Positions 1-6,630 of a DNA stretch of 17,379 nt are shown here, in pieces (position 1 is the stretch's first letter; the number at the start of each line of letters is the position of its first letter). The notes beneath the pieces were generated by a model that was not told where the DNA came from, made no database searches, and worked only from the letters and a program-made list of their open reading frames with translations. Location of the stretch: the NCBI GenBank assembly GCA_002365025.1, contig DEYX01000301.1:1248-18626 (forward strand), given 5' to 3'. A program made the position numbers and the translations under genes. Origin of the DNA: Hungatella sp. UBA3147. Its GTDB lineage: Bacteria > Bacillota > Clostridia > Lachnospirales > Lachnospiraceae.

Positions 1-23
1 AACATGGGCAATAAATAGGAAAG
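1..23 (+). repeat. Tail of the dispersed 5'-UTR hairpin repeat, upstream of mglA
   Basis: The first 23 bases (AACATGGGCA, then ATAAATAGGAAAG) match the 3' half of the repeat units found before clpP (11101-11123 and 11153-11176). The match covers the right arm of the hairpin (GGGCA) and the A/T-rich tail ending in AGGAAAG. The left arm would lie before the window start. As in the other copies, the unit ends right at the ribosome binding site, and its AGGAAAGGAG tail overlaps the mglA Shine-Dalgarno. Confidence 0.6.
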
Positions 24-33
24 GAGAAACGGG

Positions 34-1590
34 ATGGCAGAGGAATACAGACTGGAAATGATAGGGGTCAGCAAATCCTTCCCTGGTGTTAAAGCGCTTG
101 ATAAAATCAACTTAAAAGTACGTCCCGGTACCGTTCATGCCCTAATGGGTGAAAACGGAGCAGGTAAGTCGACCCTTATGAAATGCCTTTTCGGCATTTA
201 TAATATGGATGAAGGAAAGGTTCTGATTGACGGGAAGGATGTGAGCATCGCAAATCCCGATGATGCCCTTCGCAAAGGGCTTGCCATGGTGCATCAGGAG
301 CTGCAGCCGGTTCCGGCGCGTTCCATTGCGGAAAATATGTACCTTGGAAGGTATCCCTTAATAAAAATAGGTCCGCTAAAGATGATTGACCATAAGACCA
401 TGAACCAGGAAGCGGAAAAGTGGTTAAAAGATGTAAAAATGAGTTTTAATCCCAGGGCAAAACTTGGGACACTATCAATCGGACAAATGCAGTCAGTGGA
501 AATTGCAAAGGCAGTGAGCCAGAATGCAAAGCTGGTAATTTTGGATGAACCGACCTCATCACTGACTGATAATGAAGTGGAAGCGCTGTTTCGGATTATC
601 AGGGAATTAAAATCCCGCGGTGTTTCTATGATATATATCAGCCATAAGATGGCAGAGATCCGGCAGATTGCCGATGACATTACAATCATGCGAGATGGAA
701 CGTACGTAGGCTCCTGGGAGGTCAAGGACATTTCGGATGATGAAATCGTAAAGCAGATGGTGGGCCGGGAATTAAGCAACGTCTATCCTCCTAAGGAAGA
801 TTACCGGACAGATGAAACTGTTTTAAAAGTAAGCCATGTAAGCAGCATCCACGCACGCTCCTTCCGGGATTGTTCCTTTGAATTAAAGAAAGGAGAGATT
901 CTGGGATTTGGAGGCCTGGTAGGTGCTCAGAGAACAGAATTGATGGAAGCGATTTTTGGAATGCGCCATATTGCAAGCGGGGAGATCGAGATACTTGGTA
1001 AAAAGGTGACGATCAAGCGCCCCCAGGATGCCATTAACGATTCCGTGGGAATGATCACAGAGGACAGACGTGGAACCGGCATTATTGGCTGCTTAAGCAT
1101 TGCAGATAATACGGCTATTGCTTCTTACCGGAATTATACCAAAGCCGGAACCATTAACAGCAAAAAGGTGGGGCAGGTTGTAAAAGAGAGCATCGCAAAG
1201 CTGAGCATCAAGACACCCAATGACAGGACTCTGATACAGTCTCTGTCAGGAGGGAATCAGCAAAAGGTGATCATCGCCAGATGGCTGGCGAATAACCCGG
1301 ATATTCTGATCATGGATGAACCCACCAGAGGAATTGACGTCGGTGCAAAATATGAGATTTATCAGATCATGATAGATCTGGTAAAGCAGGGAAAATCGAT
1401 AATCATGATTTCTTCCGAAATGCCGGAACTGATCGGCATGTCAAACCGGATTATCGTTATGTGCAATGGCCATATTACCGGAGATCTGGAAGATGATGAG
1501 GCAACTCAGGAGAAAATAATGGCATTTGCCACTAAATTCGATTTAAACGATAAAGAAACAGAAAATTTCACACAGGAGGTTAAATCATGA
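34..1590 (+). CDS. mglA: Sugar ABC transporter ATPase, galactose/methyl-galactoside type (MglA family)
   Basis: This 518-residue protein carries two fused ABC ATPase domains and energises import of galactose or related sugars from the cytoplasmic face of the membrane. The first domain has an intact Walker A (GENGAGKST, residues 39-47), a signature LSIGQ (147-151), Walker B with DEP at 171-173 and an H-loop ISHK. The second domain has a degenerate Walker A (GGLVGAQRTE, about 293-302, without the GK[ST] core), LSGGNQQK (404-411) and LIMDEPTRGID (425-435). That asymmetry is usual for the MglA/RbsA/XylG group, and the length fits (about 500 residues). The start has AAGGAG at 21-26. The stop overlaps the mglC start by four bases, indicating translational coupling. 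MglA is favoured over RbsA/XylG because a MglC-type permease follows and a MglB-like protein lies nearby; the exact sugar is not provable here. Confidence 0.88.
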   Translation: MAEEYRLEMIGVSKSFPGVKALDKINLKVRPGTVHALMGENGAGKSTLMKCLFGIYNMDEGKVLIDGKDVSIANPDDALRKGLAMVHQELQPVPARSIAENMYLGRYPLIKIGPLKMIDHKTMNQEAEKWLKDVKMSFNPRAKLGTLSIGQMQSVEIAKAVSQNAKLVILDEPTSSLTDNEVEALFRIIRELKSRGVSMIYISHKMAEIRQIADDITIMRDGTYVGSWEVKDISDDEIVKQMVGRELSNVYPPKEDYRTDETVLKVSHVSSIHARSFRDCSFELKKGEILGFGGLVGAQRTELMEAIFGMRHIASGEIEILGKKVTIKRPQDAINDSVGMITEDRRGTGIIGCLSIADNTAIASYRNYTKAGTINSKKVGQVVKESIAKLSIKTPNDRTLIQSLSGGNQQKVIIARWLANNPDILIMDEPTRGIDVGAKYEIYQIMIDLVKQGKSIIMISSEMPELIGMSNRIIVMCNGHITGDLEDDEATQEKIMAFATKFDLNDKETENFTQEVKS

Positions 1591-2621
1591 CATCGAAGAA
1601 GGTTAACTCTAAAGATTTACCTATACAGACAAAAAAAGTTAATATAAAGGATTTTCTTATTAATAATGGAATCATCGTCGTTCTCATCATGCTGGCGATT
1701 TTTACTGCAATTAAGCAGCCATCCTTTGGTACCCCTGATAACTTAAAAAACATCGCTTTAAACGTAGCGCCCCGTTTTATCATCGCCTGCGGCGTATCCG
1801 GATGTCTGATCACCAGAGGTACGGACCTTTCCGCCGGACGTATGGTAGGGCTCTCCGCCTGCCTTGCAGGTACCTTGCTTCAGAAACCAGGATACAGCGG
1901 AAAGTTTTTCCCTAATCTTCCTGATTTCGGAATCTGGTGGGTATTCGTTGTGCTGTTAATCTGTATCGCTGTTTGTGCAATTTTCGGTCTGATCAATGGT
2001 ATGGTTGTTTCTTTTCTTCAGGTTCCGGCTTTTATCGGAACTTTGGGCATGCAGCTGATTGTTTACGGTGTCTGCCTTGTTTATACCAATGCGACTCCAA
2101 TCGGCGGTTACCGCCCAGCTTATACAGAGGTGGCAAAGGGCAGGCTTTTTGGATTCATTCCTTATCTGTTCTTAATTGCCCTTGCAGTCGGGTTTGTGAT
2201 CTGGTTTGTTTATAATAAAACACCTCACGGCAAATATATGTACGCCATCGGCGGAAATGAGCAGGCAGCAGAAGTTTCCGGCGTTAATACAAAGAAAACG
2301 AAAATCATCATTTATGTAACAGCAGCAGCCCTTTATGCATTGGGAGGTTTCCTTGTAGGCGCAAAGTCAGGCGGTTCCTCTGTTAATATGGGAATGGGCT
2401 GGGAGCTGGAAGCCATTGCGGCATGTACCATCGGTGGTGTATCTGTAAACGGCGGTATTGGTAAGGTATCCGGTGTTCTGATCGGAGTACTGGTATTTGA
2501 AATCTTGAAGACCTGCCTGCAGTATCTGGGTGTTGATACCAACTTCCAGTATATTGCACAGGGAGTTGTAATTGTAGTTGCGATTGCTCTGGACATCAGA
2601 AAGTATATTGCAAAGAAGTAA
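1587..2621 (+). CDS. mglC: Sugar ABC transporter permease, MglC type
   Basis: This 344-residue, very hydrophobic protein belongs to the BPD_transp_2 family and forms the membrane channel of the sugar importer with the ATPase encoded just upstream. Hydrophobic spans are visible at about 28-43, 60-76, 117-138, 145-165, 190-208, 240-258, 275-305 and 322-336. Family hallmarks include TDLSAG (79-84), the cytoplasmic stretch around GKYMYAIGGNEQAAEVSGV (215-233), and the glycine-rich AACTIGGVSVNGG (278-290). The ATG overlaps the mglA stop (ATGA), with AGGAGGT at 1574-1580. It is the last gene of the importer operon: a long hairpin terminator follows and the next gene is on the other strand. The cognate binding protein gene, normally first in mglBAC, is presumably before the window. 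Confidence 0.87.
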   Translation: MTSKKVNSKDLPIQTKKVNIKDFLINNGIIVVLIMLAIFTAIKQPSFGTPDNLKNIALNVAPRFIIACGVSGCLITRGTDLSAGRMVGLSACLAGTLLQKPGYSGKFFPNLPDFGIWWVFVVLLICIAVCAIFGLINGMVVSFLQVPAFIGTLGMQLIVYGVCLVYTNATPIGGYRPAYTEVAKGRLFGFIPYLFLIALAVGFVIWFVYNKTPHGKYMYAIGGNEQAAEVSGVNTKKTKIIIYVTAAALYALGGFLVGAKSGGSSVNMGMGWELEAIAACTIGGVSVNGGIGKVSGVLIGVLVFEILKTCLQYLGVDTNFQYIAQGVVIVVAIALDIRKYIAKK

Positions 2622-2751
2622 TTCCTTTAAGGTGCGCCCTGCAGCTTTTGCCGGGGTTTTTGGAAAAAGGAATCGGAGCAGGGGCAGCGGGCTCTTAAGT
2701 GAAATTCCGCCTTTGTTCCGGTTCCTTTTCTGCATGGTGTTATAATGAATG

Positions 2752-2810
2752 GCGAGCCGTAAGAGTCTGGAAAAGAGGTATCCTTTGGACTCCTGCGGCT
2801 CGCTTTATTC
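2752..2810 (+). terminator. Long hairpin terminator after mglC, between convergent genes
   Basis: GCGAGCCG (2752-2759) pairs perfectly with CGGCTCGC (2796-2803). The helix continues through T-G and A-T pairs, one A-C mismatch, and GAGTC (2763-2767) with GACTC (2788-2792). AAAG/CTTT (2772-2775, 2783-2786) closes the tip. TTTATT follows on the plus strand, as expected for rho-independent termination of mglAC. It lies between convergent mglC and the CYTH gene and could also stop minus-strand transcripts, although the minus side lacks a good U-run. A weaker hairpin with TTTTT (about 2637-2661) lies closer to mglC. Confidence 0.6.
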
Positions 2811-2818
2811 ATAAAATT

Positions 2819-3271
2819 TTATGGAAGCTGGCTTAACCTGCTGTTCTGATATTCTCCTGAAAACGTTACGTCTTCTCCAAACCAGGAGGGAGGAATGAAG
2901 TTTTCGGCTTCTTCTCTTTCCGGAAATTCCACTTCAGCCAATAGTAGCCCTTTAAAACGTCCATCAAAGACATCCAGTTCTATGGTCAGATGATCGGAAC
3001 CTTCCATGGGTATCAGATACCGTTTTTTTGTAAGAATATGGCCATCCGCTTTTTTGATTAAGTGTTCATAGGACTCTGGTGTCAAGGGAAGATTGTATTC
3101 CTCCCGTTCCAAAAGTCCCTTTGATTTGTAGGTAAGATAAAAGGAGTCATCCTCCCTGCGGATCCGTACAACAGGTTCTGTTGAGAGATATCCCTGTTCT
3201 ATGAAGTGACAAGGGTAGGCGGTGTAATCAGCCGGCGGGTGGGTTATGAGATATTTACGTTCTATTTCCAT
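2819..3271 (-). CDS. CYTH domain protein (likely inorganic triphosphatase)
   Basis: This 150-residue protein starts with MEIERKYLI, the defining N-terminal ExExK motif of the CYTH superfamily (Glu2, Glu4, Lys6). Such proteins form a beta-barrel tunnel that binds triphosphate and divalent metal. Further support comes from charged strands: VVRIRREDDSFYLTYKS (about 34-50), TIELDVFDG (about 96-104), LLAEVEFPE (110-118), and the C-terminal YQNSRLSQLP. Single-domain bacterial members are about 150-190 residues and mostly hydrolyse tripolyphosphate or, in some cases, thiamine triphosphate; the substrate here cannot be settled from sequence. The start has a good AGGAGG (3280-3285 on the minus strand) 8 bases away. 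It is a monocistronic, minus-strand gene convergent with mglC and divergent from the lipoprotein gene at 3539, with an unusually long leader. Confidence 0.82.
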   Translation of the reverse strand: MEIERKYLITHPPADYTAYPCHFIEQGYLSTEPVVRIRREDDSFYLTYKSKGLLEREEYNLPLTPESYEHLIKKADGHILTKKRYLIPMEGSDHLTIELDVFDGRFKGLLLAEVEFPEREEAENFIPPSWFGEDVTFSGEYQNSRLSQLP

Positions 3272-3300
3272 GGGAAAGTCCTCCTGCTACAATGTTTTGT

Positions 3301-3422
3301 GCTGCCATTTGCGGCCAGTAGATCATGGCCACTAAGTTTGTTTAATACCTGGCCAGATCTTTCTGTTATATCATAAAAGCAATGAGCCAGGCACCGCAAA
3401 GCGGTATATGGCAAATGCAGCA
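3301..3422 (-). other. Candidate structured leader RNA of the CYTH gene
   Basis: On the minus strand, GCTGCATTTGC (3412-3422) can pair with GCAAATGGCAGC (3301-3312) with one bulge, closing a region of about 120 bases. Inside are a CCGC-TTT-GCGG hairpin (about 3393-3403) and an arm GATCTGGCCA (3350-3359) pairing with TGGCCATGATC (3322-3332) with one bulged base. Together these form a multi-branched fold directly before the CYTH ribosome binding site. I recognise no known riboswitch class in it. Pairing is read by eye, without energy calculation. Confidence 0.35.
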
Positions 3423-3432
3423 TGATAACAGA

Positions 3433-3461
3433 TGCCTGCGTCATTATACCACATGGGAACA
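3433..3461 (-). promoter_or_regulatory. Probable promoter of the CYTH gene
   Basis: On the minus strand TTCTAC (3456-3461) and a perfect TATAAT (3433-3438) are separated by 17 bases. Transcription would start near 3426 and give a leader of about 155 bases before the CYTH start at 3271. The -35 is only partly consensus. It lies back to back with the promoter of the lipoprotein operon. Confidence 0.5.
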
Positions 3462-3476
3462 AAAAGTAGAAGGTGG

Positions 3477-3505
3477 TGGCAAAAAAAGAAAAAACGTGGT
3501 AATAT
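3477..3505 (+). promoter_or_regulatory. Possible promoter of the lipoprotein/c-di-GMP operon
   Basis: TGGCAA (3477-3482) and TAATAT (3500-3505) are 17 bases apart, with an A-rich spacer. Transcription would start near 3511, about 28 bases before the ATG at 3539. Neither box is perfect, so the assignment is tentative, but a promoter is expected in this divergent intergenic region. Confidence 0.35.
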
Positions 3506-3538
3506 GGGGAAAACAGTGGAATTCAGGAGATTTAGAAC

Positions 3539-4603
3539 ATGAAACGTTTAAGTAAACGGATTTTTGTGGTTTTTCTGATTGCATGGGCTGCTTTTCTGCT
3601 TCATGGATGCGCTCCGCGGGAGCAGGAGAAGAATACCGAAGAAAGTTCAGCATCAGAAGCAGGCACGGAAGGGGTTCGTGAGGAGACAGGCCCTAAGATT
3701 GGGATAAGCATATACCGCTATGACGATACATTCATGAAGCTGTATCGTTCGGAATTAAAACAATATCTGGAGGAAACCTGCCATGCAGAGGTGATCGTGC
3801 GCAATGCCGGAGGAGATCAGGAAGAGCAGAACCGGCAGATCAGCCAGTTTATTTCGGACGGGTGTAACGGGATCATAGTAAATCCGGTGGAGGTGTCGGC
3901 TGCGCCCGGGCTTTCCGATGTCTGCAGCCGTGCAGGGATCCCTTTGGTTTTTATTAACAGGGAGCCAAACGTGGAGGAACAGAAGCGGTGGCAGGACAAC
4001 CACATGGCAGTGTCCTGCGTTGGTACGGATTCCAGACAGGCAGGGACCTATCAGGGGGAAATCATCCGGGAAATGCCTGATCAAGGAGATATAAACGGCG
4101 ATGGGGTGGTATCTTATGCCATGCTCATGGGAGAGGATGGCAATGAGGACAGCCGTCACCGTACGGAATATTCCATAAAAGCCCTGGAAGAAGGGGGAAT
4201 AAAGACTGATAAACTGTTTTCCGGAAATGGAGACTGGAACAAGGATAAAGGGAAGAAGCTTGCGCAGGAGGTGCTAAACACCTACGGAAGCAGGATAGAG
4301 GTGATCTTCTGCAACAATGATTCCATGGCAAACGGTGCTTTGGAAGCAGTGGAAGAGGCGGGCCGCGTCCCTGGAAAGGATATTTACCTGGTAGGGGTAG
4401 ACGCCCTTCAGGATACGGTAAAACATATAAAAGAGGGAAAGATAGCCGGGACTGTTTTAAACGATCTGGAGGGACAATCCCAAACAGCTGCCGATACTTT
4501 GATAAAGATGATTGACGGGGAAGATGTGGACACAAGGTATCAGGTGGATTATATCAAGGTCACTGCAATCAGTACCTTTCATACGTTAAAAGGAGAGGAT
4601 TAA
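3539..4603 (+). CDS. Galactose/glucose-binding lipoprotein, MglB-like
   Basis: This 354-residue exported solute-binding protein has a basic start, a hydrophobic segment to about residue 21, and a lipobox LHGC with the lipidated Cys at 24, followed by a Glu/Ser-rich linker to about 50. It aligns by eye with E. coli MglB: YRYDDTFM (59-66), IVNPVE (113-118), an EF-hand-like loop DINGDGVVS (184-192) with the sixth calcium ligand Glu254, W233, NND (259-261), GVDAL (286-290) and GTVLND (304-309). Most sugar contacts are present (Asp62/63, Asn115, Asp204, Arg208, Trp233, Asn260, Asp288, Asn308), but the position of MglB His152 is Asn202. It begins a tight operon with a DJ-1 protein, another binding protein and a c-di-GMP sensor; no permease is present. 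It could serve the MglAC importer or act as a sensor subunit. Confidence 0.85.
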   Translation: MKRLSKRIFVVFLIAWAAFLLHGCAPREQEKNTEESSASEAGTEGVREETGPKIGISIYRYDDTFMKLYRSELKQYLEETCHAEVIVRNAGGDQEEQNRQISQFISDGCNGIIVNPVEVSAAPGLSDVCSRAGIPLVFINREPNVEEQKRWQDNHMAVSCVGTDSRQAGTYQGEIIREMPDQGDINGDGVVSYAMLMGEDGNEDSRHRTEYSIKALEEGGIKTDKLFSGNGDWNKDKGKKLAQEVLNTYGSRIEVIFCNNDSMANGALEAVEEAGRVPGKDIYLVGVDALQDTVKHIKEGKIAGTVLNDLEGQSQTAADTLIKMIDGEDVDTRYQVDYIKVTAISTFHTLKGED

Positions 4604-4604
4604 G

Positions 4605-5165
4605 ATGGGTAAAGTATTTACGTTTTTCGCTGATGGATCAGAGGAAGTGGAGTTATTGGCAGTTGTGGATATTTTAAAGAGGGGTGGCCAGGAGGTGACC
4701 CTTGTTTCCGTTACGGGAAAAAGAGATGTGGTAAGTGCCCATCAGATAAAAATCCAGGCGGATTATGAATTTTCCGAAGTAGACTGTAGAGATGCTGATG
4801 TTCTGTTTCTTCCCGGCGGAATGCCGGGAACCAGGAATTTAGGTGCCCACGAGGGACTGTTAAATTCTTTAAAGGAAGCTCATAAAGAGAACCGGAGAAT
4901 CGCGGCGATCTGCGCTGCTCCAAGTATATTAGGTGGGCTTGGTATCCTGGAAGGGAAAAGAGCAACCTGCTTTCCCGGCTTTGAACCGGAGCTAAAAGGC
5001 GCCTTGTATACAAAACAGGGAGTTGTTACAGATGGGAATATAACGACCGCCAGGGGGTTAGGCTTTGCGCTTGATATGGGAATTGAACTCCTGGGCCTTC
5101 TGACGGATAAGGAACATGCCCGCCAGGTAAAGGAGGCCATCCAATACGACCATAGTTCCATGTGA
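4605..5165 (+). CDS. DJ-1/PfpI family protein (YajL/ThiJ-like)
   Basis: This 186-residue cytoplasmic protein has the whole DJ-1 fold signature: FFADGSEEVELL (7-18) carrying the Glu16 that pairs with the reactive cysteine, LFLPGGMPG (67-75), the nucleophile elbow AAICAAPSIL with Cys103, and ITTARGLGFALDMGIELL near the C terminus. Relatives (human DJ-1, E. coli YajL) act in protection from oxidative or carbonyl stress, with glyoxalase or deglycase activity reported but debated. The start lies one base after the upstream stop, with AGGAGAGG at 4591-4598, so it is co-translated with the sugar-binding lipoprotein. Why it sits in a binding-protein/c-di-GMP operon is unclear; protection against sugar-derived aldehydes is one guess. 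Family assignment is firm, substrate unknown. Confidence 0.88.
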   Translation: MGKVFTFFADGSEEVELLAVVDILKRGGQEVTLVSVTGKRDVVSAHQIKIQADYEFSEVDCRDADVLFLPGGMPGTRNLGAHEGLLNSLKEAHKENRRIAAICAAPSILGGLGILEGKRATCFPGFEPELKGALYTKQGVVTDGNITTARGLGFALDMGIELLGLLTDKEHARQVKEAIQYDHSSM

Positions 5166-5181
5166 TGGGGTAGGTGAGCGT

Positions 5182-6627
5182 ATGAAAAAAGGATGGGTAT
5201 TGCCGGTTCTGGCTGCTGTTTTCATCGGGCTGCTTACCGGATGTGAAAAGAAAGATCCATACGGATTATCGGAAAAAAATCCGGTCACCATTACCATCTG
5301 GCATTATTACAATGGCGTCCAGAAGGAGGAATTCGACCGCCTGGTGCAGGAGTTTAATGAAAACAAAGGAAGAGAAAAAGGGATCATCGTCAAGGCGTTT
5401 AACAAGGGAAGCATTGACGAATTAAGCAATCTGATTAATGAAAGCATTGAAAAGAAGATTGGATCGGATCCTCTGCCTGATGTTTTTTCTGCTTATGTGG
5501 ATAAGGTATATGAAGTGGATCAGATGGGATTGGCAGCAGATCTAAGCAGCTATCTGACTGCGGACGAAATATCGGAATATGTGGATGCCTATATGGAAGA
5601 AGGCAAATTTGATAGCACAGGGGCGATTAAGGTATTCCCTATCGCCAAGTCTACCGAGATCCTTACTGTGAATAAGACAGACTGGGACAAGTTTGCAGAG
5701 GCAACAGGAGAGACAGAGGAGGCTCTTTCCACCTGGGAAGGGATCACCCGTGTGGCAGAGTCCTATTATAAATGGACGGACAGCTTAACGGAGGAACCGG
5801 ATGATGGAAGGGCTTTTTTTGGAAGGGATGCGTTTGCTAATTATATGATCATCGGGAGCCTCCAGCTGGGCCATGAAATCTTTAAAGAAAAGGATGGGAA
5901 AACCATTCTGGATTTTGATAAGCAGACCATGAGGAAGCTATGGGACAATTATTACGTACCCTATGTAAATGGATATTCTGGTTCCTACGGGAAGTTCAGA
6001 AGTGATGATGTAAAGACAGGCCAGCTGGCAGCCTTTGTTGGGGCGACCAGTGGAATTTCTTACTTTCCAACCTCAGTGACCCTTGAGGATGGGACCAATT
6101 ATGCCATAGAAAGCAAGCTTTTCCCTCTCCCCAATTTCCAGGGTGCCGTTCCATGCGCAGTACAGCAGGGAGCCGGTATGATGGTGTTTAAATCTGAGGA
6201 AAAAAGAGAGTACGCAGCAACGCTATTCCTAAAATGGTTCACATGTGTGGAACAGAATATGAAGTTTGCAATTGGTTCCGGTTATCTCCCGGTAAAGAAG
6301 GCTGCCGGTAATGAAGAACTGCTAAGACCCTTCCTGGAGGAAGCCGGTGAGGACAGCGGGGTATCACAGAACCTTCTGATAGGCCTTGATACGGCGAATC
6401 AGTACCGGCTTTATACTTCAAAACCTTTTAACGGCGGCGACCGGGCCAGAAGCGTGCTGAATTCCGCAATGGCTATAAAGGCAAAAGAAGATTACGAAGA
6501 GATATGCACCCTTATGGGGCAGGGAGTGAAACGGGAAAGTGCAGTTGCAGATTTTGTAACAGAAGAAAATTTTGATAACTGGTACAGAGACACAATGGAG
6601 CAGTTGGAAGCGATTATTGGAGAGTGA
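5182..6627 (+). CDS. Extracellular solute-binding lipoprotein, family 1 (UgpB/MalE-like)
   Basis: This 481-residue protein has a signal peptide ending in the lipobox LTGC (Cys21). The mature part opens with VTITIWHYYNGVQKEEFDRL, the typical first strand and helix of family 1 carbohydrate or oligosaccharide binding proteins. Other family-like parts are DPLPDVFSAYVDKVYEV (about 96-112), FPIAKSTEILTVNKTDWD (around residues 153-170), and a late GAGMMVFKSEEKREYAATLFLKWF block where the chain recrosses the hinge. No membrane permease genes accompany it. It follows the DJ-1 gene after 16 bases and ends three bases before the GGDEF-EAL sensor, whose ribosome binding site lies inside this gene's end, implying coupled translation. 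The ligand cannot be named. An orphan binding protein fused by operon to a sensor enzyme suggests a sensing role rather than transport (inference). Confidence 0.82.
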   Translation: MKKGWVLPVLAAVFIGLLTGCEKKDPYGLSEKNPVTITIWHYYNGVQKEEFDRLVQEFNENKGREKGIIVKAFNKGSIDELSNLINESIEKKIGSDPLPDVFSAYVDKVYEVDQMGLAADLSSYLTADEISEYVDAYMEEGKFDSTGAIKVFPIAKSTEILTVNKTDWDKFAEATGETEEALSTWEGITRVAESYYKWTDSLTEEPDDGRAFFGRDAFANYMIIGSLQLGHEIFKEKDGKTILDFDKQTMRKLWDNYYVPYVNGYSGSYGKFRSDDVKTGQLAAFVGATSGISYFPTSVTLEDGTNYAIESKLFPLPNFQGAVPCAVQQGAGMMVFKSEEKREYAATLFLKWFTCVEQNMKFAIGSGYLPVKKAAGNEELLRPFLEEAGEDSGVSQNLLIGLDTANQYRLYTSKPFNGGDRARSVLNSAMAIKAKEDYEEICTLMGQGVKRESAVADFVTEENFDNWYRDTMEQLEAIIGE

Positions 6628-6630
6628 TTT

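Noticed and set aside
2741..2746. TATAAT before the 2752-2803 hairpin as a small-RNA promoter
   Set aside because: No -35 at suitable distance; the hairpin is better explained as the mglC terminator.
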